A program made the position numbers and the translations under genes. From Mycolicibacterium stellerae (GTDB lineage Bacteria > Actinomycetota > Actinomycetes > Mycobacteriales > Mycobacteriaceae): DNA of 35,288 nucleotides. The notes under the pieces are model-generated. The model saw only the letters and a program-made list of their open reading frames with translations. It did not search any database and was not told the DNA's origin. Shown in pieces: positions 23,458 to 31,351 of this stretch; position 1 is the stretch's first letter, and every line of letters starts with the position of its first letter. The stretch is from contig NZ_RARC01000047.1 in assembly GCF_003719305.1 (NCBI RefSeq), positions 1-35,288 on the forward strand. The letters are read 5' to 3'.

Positions 23458-25131
23458 TTAGTCGCGTGTGAGGCGGCGGTGGGTGACCCTGTGAGGACGG
23501 GCCGCATCGATACCGAGTCGTTCCACTTTGTTTTCTTCATAGGCACCGAAGTTGCCCTCGAACCAGAACCATTTGGCCTCGTTGTCATCGTCGCCCTCCC
23601 AGGCGAGGATGTGTGTGCACGTGCGGTCCAGGAACCAGCGATCGTGGCTGATGACGACCGCACAGCCGGGGAAATTCACGAGTGCGTTCTCCAGCGAGCT
23701 CAACGTCTCGATGTCGAGGTCGTTGGTGGGTTCGTCGAGCAGGATGAGGTTTCCACCGACCTTGAGGGTCAGCGCCAGGTTGAGTCGGTTGCGCTCACCG
23801 CCGGACAGCACGCCGGCCGGCTTCTGCTGATCGGGCCCTTTGAACCCAAAGGCAGACACGTAGGCGCGCGACGGGATCTCGGTCTGCCCGACCTCGATGT
23901 AGTCGAGCTTGTCGGAGACGACCTCCCACACCGTCTTCTTCGGGTCGATTCCGCCGCGGCTCTGGTCGACGTAGCTGAGCTTGACGGTCTCGCCGACCTT
24001 GACGGTGCCGCTGTCGGGTTGTTCCAGGCCGACGATCGTCTTGAACAGGGTGGTCTTGCCGACGCCGTTGGGGCCGATGACGCCGACGATGCCGTTGCGC
24101 GGCAGCGTGAAGGAGAGGTCCTTGATCAGCTGCCTGCCGTCGTAGCCCTTGTCGAGATGATCGACCTCGACGACAACGCTGCCCAGCCGCGGACCGACCG
24201 GAATCTGGATCTCCTCGAAGTCGAGCTTGCGCGTCTTCTCCGCCTCGGCGGCCATCTCTTCGTAGCGCCCGAGGCGCGCCTTGTTCTTTGCCTGCCGCGC
24301 CTTGGCGCCGGACCGCACCCAGGCGAGTTCCTCCTGCAGCCGTTTCGCCAACTTCGCGTCCTTGCGGCCCTGGATGGCGACGCGGTCGGCCTTCTTCTCC
24401 AGGTACGTCGAGTAGTTGCCCTCGTACGGGTAGGCGCGGCCACGGTCGAGCTCGAGGATCCACTCCGCGACGTTGTCAAGGAAGTACCGGTCGTGGGTGA
24501 CGGCCAGGATGGCGCCCTTGTACTCGGCGAGGTGCTGCTCGAGCCACTGCACGCTCTCGGCGTCGAGGTGGTTGGTTGGCTCGTCGAGCAGCAGCAGGTC
24601 GGGCTTCGACAGCAGCAGCCTGCACAGTGCCACCCGGCGTCGCTCGCCACCGGACAGGTGGGTCACCGGCTCGTCGGGCGGCGGGCAGCGCAGCGCGTCC
24701 ATCGCCTGCTCCAGCTGCGAGTCGATATCCCAGGCGTCGGCCGCGTCGAGCTCCTCCTGCAGCTGGCCCATCTCCTCCATCAGCTCGTCGGTATAGTCGG
24801 TGGCCATCAGCTCGGCGACCTCGTTGTACCGGTTGAGTTTGGCCTTGATCGCCACACCGGCTTCGACGTTCTCGCGGACGGTCTTGTCCTCGTCGAGCTG
24901 GGGCTCCTGCATGAGGATGCCGACCGTCGCGCCCGGCTGCAGGTAGGCATCGCCGTTGTTGGGCTGGTCAAGGCCGGCCATGATCCGCAGGACGCTCGAC
25001 TTTCCCGCCCCGTTCGGACCGACAACGCCGATCTTTGCGCCGGGCAGGAAATTCAGGGTGACGTCGTCAAGGATGACCTTGTCGCCGTGCGCCTTGCGGA
25101 CCTTCCGCATCGTGTAGATGAAATCGGCCAT
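23458..25131 (-). CDS. ettA: ABC-F translational throttle ATPase EttA (Rv2477c homologue)
   Basis: A 557-residue soluble ABC-F protein with two ATPase domains and no membrane part. Domain 1 has Walker A GPNGAGKSS (about 39-47), signature LSGGERRR and Walker B LLLLDEPTNHLD. Domain 2 has GPNGVGKTT, LSGGERNRL and LILLDEPTNDLD. Between them is the ABC-F linker, and the arm region (TDELMEEMGQLQEELDAADAW) lies in domain 1. E. coli EttA gates the ribosome E-site in response to ADP/ATP. Length is almost the same as EttA. Start: ATG 25131. It lies between ssbB and gdh on the same strand, 54 bases before gdh. Confidence 0.96.
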   Translation of the reverse strand: MADFIYTMRKVRKAHGDKVILDDVTLNFLPGAKIGVVGPNGAGKSSVLRIMAGLDQPNNGDAYLQPGATVGILMQEPQLDEDKTVRENVEAGVAIKAKLNRYNEVAELMATDYTDELMEEMGQLQEELDAADAWDIDSQLEQAMDALRCPPPDEPVTHLSGGERRRVALCRLLLSKPDLLLLDEPTNHLDAESVQWLEQHLAEYKGAILAVTHDRYFLDNVAEWILELDRGRAYPYEGNYSTYLEKKADRVAIQGRKDAKLAKRLQEELAWVRSGAKARQAKNKARLGRYEEMAAEAEKTRKLDFEEIQIPVGPRLGSVVVEVDHLDKGYDGRQLIKDLSFTLPRNGIVGVIGPNGVGKTTLFKTIVGLEQPDSGTVKVGETVKLSYVDQSRGGIDPKKTVWEVVSDKLDYIEVGQTEIPSRAYVSAFGFKGPDQQKPAGVLSGGERNRLNLALTLKVGGNLILLDEPTNDLDIETLSSLENALVNFPGCAVVISHDRWFLDRTCTHILAWEGDDDNEAKWFWFEGNFGAYEENKVERLGIDAARPHRVTHRRLTRD

Positions 25132-25226
25132 GCCGTTGTAGTGCCTCTCTGGTCTCGGTATTGCTCGCGGACCATCGTAGGCGTTGACACTGGCCGTCCT
25201 GACCGCGCGTCAGCGGCCGAACCTGC

Positions 25227-25703
25227 TTACGCCGACATCGGGAGAACCTTCTCGCCGTTGCTCGCGTCCGCCCCGGTCGTCTCGGCATCGCGGCCTGACG
25301 CATCGTCCTTGGTGTCGGCCGCGTCGGCGCTGGTCACATTGTCGGCCTTCGGACGGTCGATGGTCGCGACGCTTCGCGCCAGATCCGGTCCCACCGCGGC
25401 GGCCCGCATTTCCAGCGATGAACGTCGCACGCCGTCACGGTCGTCGTACTCATTGGTGTGCACATCCCCGACAACGATGACCGGGTCACCCTTCTTGAGG
25501 GAGCCTCCGACGCCCTTCACGAGGCGCTTGCCCCAGCAGTTGACCGACACGTACAAGGAGTTGCCCGGCTCCCAGTTGCCGTCGGCGGTGCGGCGGCGCG
25601 AATTGCTGGCCACGCGGAATTTGTAAACCTCCTGATCGCCGACCCGGCGCAGGATCGGATCCGTGATGATGGTGCCGACCACGGTGAAGGGTGTCTCGAA
25701 CAT
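25227..25703 (-). CDS. ssbB: single-stranded DNA-binding protein paralogue SsbB (Rv2478c homologue)
   Basis: A 158-residue OB-fold protein. MFETPFTVVGTIITDPILRRVG and FRVASNSRR begin the fold, and SLYVSVNCWGKRLVKGVGGSLKKGDPVIVVGDVHTNEYDDRDG is the central SSB strand set. The acidic tail ends GEKVLPMSA and lacks the DDDIPF-type end of the main SSB, so it is the accessory paralogue, which in mycobacteria has been linked to recombination or stress rather than replication. Start: ATG 25703 with AAAGGA 6 bases upstream. It is the first gene of the ssbB-ettA-gdh run. Confidence 0.93.
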   Translation of the reverse strand: MFETPFTVVGTIITDPILRRVGDQEVYKFRVASNSRRRTADGNWEPGNSLYVSVNCWGKRLVKGVGGSLKKGDPVIVVGDVHTNEYDDRDGVRRSSLEMRAAAVGPDLARSVATIDRPKADNVTSADAADTKDDASGRDAETTGADASNGEKVLPMSA

Positions 25704-25849
25704 TGCTCGTCCTTTCGATTGATTTGGTTCTCGCCCTACATCGCTATTGAGCAGGGCGGCGCCGACGCATCGCCGTGTCGCCCGCCACCGTCGGGCACGG
25801 GCTGTGGACGAATCGCGGACTGTGGATGGTGGCCGTAGGTTGGACAACC

Positions 25850-26248
25850 ATGGCGGACGACCTCGAACTGGTGGTGTTCGGAGCGCACCTACGCGGCGGA
25901 CCGCTGTCTCACCAACTCACGGACCTCGGCGCCCGCTGGGCGGGCGAAATCTTCACGGCGCCGCGCTACCGGATGTCGGTGCTTGCGACGGTGCCGCCCA
26001 AGCCGGCGATCACGCGTGTGCCCGGCGGCGGCGAAGGTGCCTCGCTGATGGGCCACCGGTGGTTGCTCTCCCCTGCCGCACTCGGCCTGTTTCTCGATGC
26101 GCTGCCCGCGCCGATGCAGCTCGGCAAGGTCGAATTCGACGACGGCACATGGCGAACCGGCTTCAGCTGCGACGGTGCGGCGGCGACCGGTCCAGACATC
26201 AGCTCGTTCGGGAGTTGGCCAGCCGCGATCGCCGCGGGAGCGGTCTAG
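25850..26248 (+). CDS. stand-alone allophanate hydrolase C-terminal-like (AtzF-C) domain protein
   Basis: A 132-residue protein resembling the C-terminal domain of allophanate hydrolase (AtzF): ELVVFGAHLRGGPLSHQLTDLGARW, then TAPRYRM, then PPKPAITRVPGG, then LGLFLDALPAPMQLGKVEFDDG and TGFSCDG. In AtzF this domain follows an amidase domain and completes allophanate breakdown, but no amidase or urea carboxylase gene is near, so it works alone or with a distant partner. Start: ATG 25850 (MADDLELVVFG). In-frame codons upstream (25775) encode sequence unlike the family. It converges on the methyltransferase gene, sharing CTAG at 26245-26248 as both stops. Confidence 0.75.
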   Translation: MADDLELVVFGAHLRGGPLSHQLTDLGARWAGEIFTAPRYRMSVLATVPPKPAITRVPGGGEGASLMGHRWLLSPAALGLFLDALPAPMQLGKVEFDDGTWRTGFSCDGAAATGPDISSFGSWPAAIAAGAV

Positions 26249-26979
26249 GCCGACTTTCGCCACACCGAGACGTGCCGGGTGCTCTCGTGGGTGAACGGCG
26301 TGCCGTCCCAGTCCTGCCACCGATCCACAAGCGTCATTCCGGCGATACGCGCCATCAGGTCCAACTCGGCAGGCCACACATAGCGGAACGGAATGGACCG
26401 AAGCACCGCCGAGCCGTCGTCGTCATCGACGTAGTTGGAGCTCATCGACTGCGTTGCGCAGTCGTAAAGGTCATAGGCCCAGAACTTCTCGCCGACATCG
26501 AACGGGACGGCGCGTTGCCCCGGCGGCAGCAGTCGCAGCGCGGGGACGCCAACCTCGATGACGAAGCTGCCACCCGGCTCCAGATGCGCGGCGGCGTTGA
26601 CGAAGCAGGCCAGCTGGGCGTCTTGGGTCGTCAGATTGTTGATCGTGTTGAAAACCAGGTAGGTCAGCGAGAACTGGCCGGGGACACGCACGTCGGCGAA
26701 GTCCCCGATCGTCACGTCGATCGCCGCCCCGCCCGGCTTGTCACGCAGTCGGCTGACCATCGCGTTCGACAGGTCGATGCCGTGCACCTCGACGCCGCGT
26801 CGAGCCAGCGGAAGCGCGATACGGCCCGTCCCGACACCGAATTCCAGCGTTCTGCCGTCACCGGCAAGCCCGGCCAGAACATCGACGACGGTGTCGATGA
26901 CGCTCTGGTCGTGCATGCCCGACGTCGCAGCGTCGTAGGTGGCGGCCACCTCCTCACCGAAGAACCCGTCGTCGGCCAC
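26245..26979 (-). CDS. class I SAM-dependent methyltransferase
   Basis: A 244-residue Rossmann-fold methyltransferase. The SAM motif is LEFGVGTGRIALPLA (about 45-59). GIDLSNAMV follows as the acidic loop after strand 2, IGDFADV as the next SAM contact and LTYLVFNTINNL as motif IV. Similar proteins methylate small molecules; the substrate is unknown. The start is GTG 26979 (MADDGFFGEEVAATYD), 2 bases after the stop of the CopD-CtaG gene, with GGAGA further upstream inside that gene. It is the last gene of the leftward lipid/membrane operon. Confidence 0.88.
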   Translation of the reverse strand: MADDGFFGEEVAATYDAATSGMHDQSVIDTVVDVLAGLAGDGRTLEFGVGTGRIALPLARRGVEVHGIDLSNAMVSRLRDKPGGAAIDVTIGDFADVRVPGQFSLTYLVFNTINNLTTQDAQLACFVNAAAHLEPGGSFVIEVGVPALRLLPPGQRAVPFDVGEKFWAYDLYDCATQSMSSNYVDDDDGSAVLRSIPFRYVWPAELDLMARIAGMTLVDRWQDWDGTPFTHESTRHVSVWRKSA

Positions 26980-26981
26980 GA

Positions 26982-28979
26982 CTAGCGCGTCTCCCGCTTG
27001 GCGAGTTCGGCGAGCATCCTGTTGTAGGCGGCAAGGTCTGCGTCGTCGTCGCGGTCGGCCGCCCGGTCGAGCCTCTTGGCGGTGCGGCGGTCGCTGCGGG
27101 TCCACTGCACCAGCAAGGCGATCATCACCACGACGAGCGGGATTTCGCCTGCCGACCAAGCGATTCCACCGCCCAGCTTCTGGTCGCCGAGCAGGTCGGT
27201 GTGCCAGTACAGCTGCAGCGATTTGTAGAAGCTCTCGCCCAGCACGCTGTTGGTGCTCATCAGCACGACGCCGAAGAACGCGTGCAGCGGCAGCGACGCG
27301 AACACCATGCCGACCTTGCCAAGCGGCGGTATCGGGCGTGGTGTTGGGTCGATGCCGATGACGACCCAGTAGAAGAGGTATCCGCTGAGCAGGAAGTGCA
27401 GGTTCATCGCGAGGTGTGCCGCATGGATGCCGACCGCGGCGTCGAAGATCCCGCCGAAGTACAGGCCATAGAAGCCCGCGACGAAAATCACCGTCGCGAC
27501 GATCGGGTTGGTGAAGAACCGCGATACGCGTGAATGCAGCGCAGCAAGAAGCCATTCGCGCGGGCCCGGCGGTTCACCCTTCGCCGCGGTCGGCAGCGCG
27601 CGCAGCGCCAGCGTCACCGGCGCACCCAGCACGAGCAGGATCGGCGTCAACATCGACAGCAGCATGTGCGCGGCCATGTGCATGCTGAACATCGCGGCCA
27701 TGTACCGGCCGAGACCCGAGGACGTCGCGAACAGCAGCACAAGGCAGCCAAGCAGCCACGCCACGATCCGACCCGTCGGCCATGCGTCGCCGCGCCGACG
27801 CAGTCGTATCACCCCGGCGATGTAGACCAGCGCCATCACGATGGCCGCGGTCCCGAAGATGAGATCGAAGCGCCAGTCGAACAGCACGCGCGCCACCGTC
27901 GGCGGCCCGGCGAAGTCGTAGCCGATCTCGATGGCGGGAATGGACGGGTTGAACACCGGTGGCGGCGGTGGCGGGGTCCTGCTCAACGCGACCGCGATGC
28001 CGAAGGTGAGGCCGAAGACCACGGCCTCGGTGATCGCCAGCCGGATCAAGGGGCCGCGAGCCTCCGGGTCGGATTGCAATGCGGCGACACCGCTGCGCCG
28101 CTGACGCCAGCCGATGAAACCCAGCGTGCACAGCGCGACGGCCTTGGCGACGACGAGCAGGCCGTAGCCGCCGTCGAAGAGTTCCCCGGGACGAATCCGC
28201 ACCAAGGCGTTGACAACGCCGCTGAGCGCCATCGCGACAAAGCACCAAAGCGCGACGGCGGAGAATCGGCGCGCGGCCAGTTCGGCGTGTCCGCCGCGAC
28301 GCAACACGTGCACGAGGAGCGCCAGCAGGCCGCCTGCCCACAGCGCTGCGGCGATCAAATGGATGAGCAGGCTGTTTGTGGCCAGGTCGTGCGAGCCGCC
28401 CGACGACGAGTGCCCCGTCAGCGCAAGCGGGAGCAGCGTCACCAGCGACCCCGCGAACAGCAGCGGCGTCGGCGACCAGCGCAACACCGGAATGCTCGCG
28501 ACCGTGACGATCGCCGCAAGGACGGCGGTCCATCGCCACGCTCCCGCCGTTTCGACCAGGCTGGCCACCGACCAGATGTCCGACGGGCTAAGCCGCGAGG
28601 TCAGCGGCTGGCCCGTGACATCGGAGACGGTCAACGGCACCAGCAGCGCCGCGCACACCGTCCATATCGCCGCCGCGGCGGTGCCGACCCGCAGCGCCCG
28701 GTATCCGTCGGCGTCGAGCACCCCGTTCTGCTGGGGAGGCACCATGAACGCGGCGAACATGAACGACCCCACCGCTACGACGGCAGCGATCTCGCCTGCG
28801 GCCCGCACGAACGGCAGGCCGTAGGTGGTGACCGGCCCCGGATCGGGCAAGCCCGTCGCGGTCAGCGCGTCGGCCAGCGTCATGGCGCCGAGGCCCGCGG
28901 CAGTCGCGCCTGCCAGCACGGCCACCCCGAGCAACACCGGCCATACGGCGCCGGTGCGCACGTTCTGGGTGGTGGCCAT
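26982..28979 (-). CDS. CopD-CtaG fusion membrane protein (copper handling/cytochrome oxidase assembly)
   Basis: A 665-residue polytopic protein with two known modules. The N-terminal half has about 8-9 helices of the CopD copper-resistance type (HDLATNSLLIHLIAAALWAGGLLAL). After a PPPPPP linker (about residues 330-345), the C-terminal half is a CtaG (caa3-type oxidase assembly) domain with MFSMHMAAHMLLSMLTPILL and HAAHLAMNLHFLLSGYLFYW. His and Met residues in these helices suit Cu(I) binding. A charged tail follows. It resembles Rv0102, which lies elsewhere in M. tuberculosis. Start: ATG 28979, 29 bases after the plsB2 stop. The likely role is copper delivery or oxidase maturation in the plasma membrane. 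Confidence 0.9.
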   Translation of the reverse strand: MATTQNVRTGAVWPVLLGVAVLAGATAAGLGAMTLADALTATGLPDPGPVTTYGLPFVRAAGEIAAVVAVGSFMFAAFMVPPQQNGVLDADGYRALRVGTAAAAIWTVCAALLVPLTVSDVTGQPLTSRLSPSDIWSVASLVETAGAWRWTAVLAAIVTVASIPVLRWSPTPLLFAGSLVTLLPLALTGHSSSGGSHDLATNSLLIHLIAAALWAGGLLALLVHVLRRGGHAELAARRFSAVALWCFVAMALSGVVNALVRIRPGELFDGGYGLLVVAKAVALCTLGFIGWRQRRSGVAALQSDPEARGPLIRLAITEAVVFGLTFGIAVALSRTPPPPPPVFNPSIPAIEIGYDFAGPPTVARVLFDWRFDLIFGTAAIVMALVYIAGVIRLRRRGDAWPTGRIVAWLLGCLVLLFATSSGLGRYMAAMFSMHMAAHMLLSMLTPILLVLGAPVTLALRALPTAAKGEPPGPREWLLAALHSRVSRFFTNPIVATVIFVAGFYGLYFGGIFDAAVGIHAAHLAMNLHFLLSGYLFYWVVIGIDPTPRPIPPLGKVGMVFASLPLHAFFGVVLMSTNSVLGESFYKSLQLYWHTDLLGDQKLGGGIAWSAGEIPLVVVMIALLVQWTRSDRRTAKRLDRAADRDDDADLAAYNRMLAELAKRETR

Positions 28980-29008
28980 GTAAACAGCGTATGGCCACGC
29001 CCTGTGGG

Positions 29009-31351
29009 CTATTCAGACGCGTCGCGCAGAGCGCGTCGGTTCATCTCGCGGGCGTAGAACTGTGCGCGGGAGATCCGCTCGACCCTGTCCATGTCGCGCA
29101 GCACATTGCGGAGTTCGTCGCGGAAGGCGGTCCGGCGCTCGACCAGATCCGCCGCGGGTTCCAGCAGGTGCTGGTCGGCGACCACCTGACGCGCCGTCGC
29201 GAACAGCAGCGCTGAGACCGCCTCGGTGGTGCGCACTCGGTCCTGCGCGACGTACTGGTTGCCGACGCCGATCGCCTTCTTCGTCAGTTCCTTCTCGTCG
29301 ATCTCGGCAGGGGCGTCGCACAGCACGTCGGCGACGATCTCGTAGGCCTCGAAATAGGGCCGCAGCACAGCCTGCGCGATCAACGGCCGCTTGGCCCGCA
29401 GCATCGCGTCGATTTCCTCACCGCCGGCGGCGACATGTGCCTCCCAGTCGTCGTGCCACTCCATCTCCTCTGCGAGGTGCTCACGGAACGCCGTGGAGTC
29501 CGCGAAGTAGAAGTCGAACTTCAACAGGTCGCGCAACCGCGTCGCCTGAGTCCAGAACGCCTCCAAGCGATCTCCGTCGGCGCGCGCCGCGTAGGCCAGC
29601 GCCAGTTCGACGATTGCCGTCTCGAGGAACGCGTCGATGATCGTATTGCGGTAGAACGCCGCCTCGTGCTCCTGCTCGGGCGCGATCCGCCAGACCGGCT
29701 CGCGCCCACCGTCGACCCGCGTGACCGGATGACCGTTGGACAGCGCATCAAGGGCGGACCGAACACCGTCGGCCGTTCGCAGCCGCAGCACGCTGTTGGT
29801 GACCGGAGTCTGCTTGCGCTCCAGGTAATCCAGCGAGTCCTGCAGCGTGTGGTGCAGTTGGTCCAGTGTCAGCGCGGTACCGCGGGTGGTCAGCAGCAAC
29901 GCCGCGACCAGACCCGTCGCGTTGACCGGTGTCGCGCGAAGGATCCGCCAGGACACCTCGATCGCCATCTTCTGCATGGCAAGGCGTTTCGCGGCCTCGT
30001 CGTTTGCGATCGGTCCACCCGGTTGGCCGAGGTATTCCCGCATCGACACGGCCTGGGGGAATCGGACGTAGATCTTGCCGTAATTGCGTTCGCCTTGGGC
30101 CTTGATGAAGTTGTACAGCCACGACACCCCCTCGGGGGTCTTCTCGCCGCCACGGGCGTACGCCGCGTACTCGGCTGTCTCGTGCAGTTGGTCGAAGCTG
30201 ATCGACACCGGTTGAAGGAGGATGTCCCCGCTGCGGCCCTCGAGGTAGGCATCGGCGACGTAGCTCATCAGACCGAGCTTGGGCGGCAACATCTTTCCGG
30301 TTCGCGACCGGGTGCCCTCGATCGACCAACTCAGGTTGAACCGCTTTTCGACGATGTAGCCGATGAACTGGCGCAGCACGTACTTGTACAGCGGGTCGTC
30401 GAGCTTGCGCCGGATGAAGATGACGCCTGAGCGGCGCATCAGCGGCCCCATGAACCCGAACGACAGGTTGATGCCCGCGAAGGTGTGTACGGGCGGCAGC
30501 CGGTTTTCCTGCATCGCGACCGGCACGATCGCACCGTCGAGGTAGGACCGGTGGGAGAACAGCAGTACAGCGGGATGGGTCTCCAACGCGTGCCGCATGT
30601 TCTCGATTTCGGCGCGGTCGTAGTCGATGTTCGGGTCGAATCCGCGGCTGAAGATCGCCCGGCCCATTGACGGGATGAGGTCGACGGAGAACCGGCTCCA
30701 CCCGGTGCCCAATTCGTCGATCATCTCGCCCGCTTTTTCGAGCGTCGCGCCGGGAATCTTCTCCAGGCCTTCCCTGAACCGAGACGATGCCAGCATCTCC
30801 GGCTTCACCAGCTGGGGTGACTTGTACTCGGGCCCGAGCAGCCGCAGCTCTACACGTTCGATGGCAAGGCTCGCGCGGCGGATGACGAAATGGGCTAAGT
30901 CGCGGGGATTTTCAGCGGCAGTGTTGTCGCTCCACTGTTGACGCAGCTCGGAAACCTTCGCGGGCTCCCCCGCCACCACACGCGCACGTGACGGGTCCCG
31001 TTTGAGGAAGCGTTTCTGAAGGATCTCGGGCGGCCGATACGTGTCGCGCCCCGAGATCAATGCGACCACCTTGGAACGCGTGGGCAGACCGCGGGGCATC
31101 CAAAAGACCCGTACGGGAACCACACTGCGGTCTTCGTCGGCTTCGAGTTCCTCGACGAGCCGCGCCAGCACGCCCGGCGGCGGCTCTCCATCGGGAAGCT
31201 CCAGTACCGCGACGTTGGCTTCGGGATGTTCACGCTTTTGCTGTTGCAGCCAGTCGCTCAACAACTCTCGCTCAGCGGGCGACGACACCGATGCCAGCAC
31301 CAACGCATCGTCGGTGGTGGAAAAAGACGCCATCGGGTCGGCGGCGGTCAC
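29009..31351 (-). CDS. plsB2: glycerol-3-phosphate 1-O-acyltransferase
   Basis: A 780-residue PlsB-type enzyme that acylates the first position of glycerol-3-phosphate at the membrane, starting phospholipid and triacylglycerol synthesis. The acyltransferase blocks are ordered: SHRSYLDG (HX4D, about residue 264), GINLSFGFMGPLMRRSGVIFIRR, SIEGTRSRTGK (about 347) and PVSISFD. Long helical N- and C-terminal regions flank them, as in PlsB. Length agrees with Rv2482c. The start is GTG 31351, overlapping the plsC stop as GTGA; ATG 31333 is an in-frame alternative. It directly follows plsC, so the first two acylation steps are co-expressed. Confidence 0.94.
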   Translation of the reverse strand: MTAADPMASFSTTDDALVLASVSSPAERELLSDWLQQQKREHPEANVAVLELPDGEPPPGVLARLVEELEADEDRSVVPVRVFWMPRGLPTRSKVVALISGRDTYRPPEILQKRFLKRDPSRARVVAGEPAKVSELRQQWSDNTAAENPRDLAHFVIRRASLAIERVELRLLGPEYKSPQLVKPEMLASSRFREGLEKIPGATLEKAGEMIDELGTGWSRFSVDLIPSMGRAIFSRGFDPNIDYDRAEIENMRHALETHPAVLLFSHRSYLDGAIVPVAMQENRLPPVHTFAGINLSFGFMGPLMRRSGVIFIRRKLDDPLYKYVLRQFIGYIVEKRFNLSWSIEGTRSRTGKMLPPKLGLMSYVADAYLEGRSGDILLQPVSISFDQLHETAEYAAYARGGEKTPEGVSWLYNFIKAQGERNYGKIYVRFPQAVSMREYLGQPGGPIANDEAAKRLAMQKMAIEVSWRILRATPVNATGLVAALLLTTRGTALTLDQLHHTLQDSLDYLERKQTPVTNSVLRLRTADGVRSALDALSNGHPVTRVDGGREPVWRIAPEQEHEAAFYRNTIIDAFLETAIVELALAYAARADGDRLEAFWTQATRLRDLLKFDFYFADSTAFREHLAEEMEWHDDWEAHVAAGGEEIDAMLRAKRPLIAQAVLRPYFEAYEIVADVLCDAPAEIDEKELTKKAIGVGNQYVAQDRVRTTEAVSALLFATARQVVADQHLLEPAADLVERRTAFRDELRNVLRDMDRVERISRAQFYAREMNRRALRDASE

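Noticed and set aside
23479..25626. Very long plus-strand open frame opposite ettA and ssbB
   Set aside because: It crosses two well-identified minus-strand genes and has no recognisable domain or ribosome site. High GC keeps the antisense frame open.
27534..29057. Plus-strand open frame opposite the CopD-CtaG gene
   Set aside because: Almost entirely Arg/Gln/His/Asp residues, antisense to a clear polytopic membrane protein.
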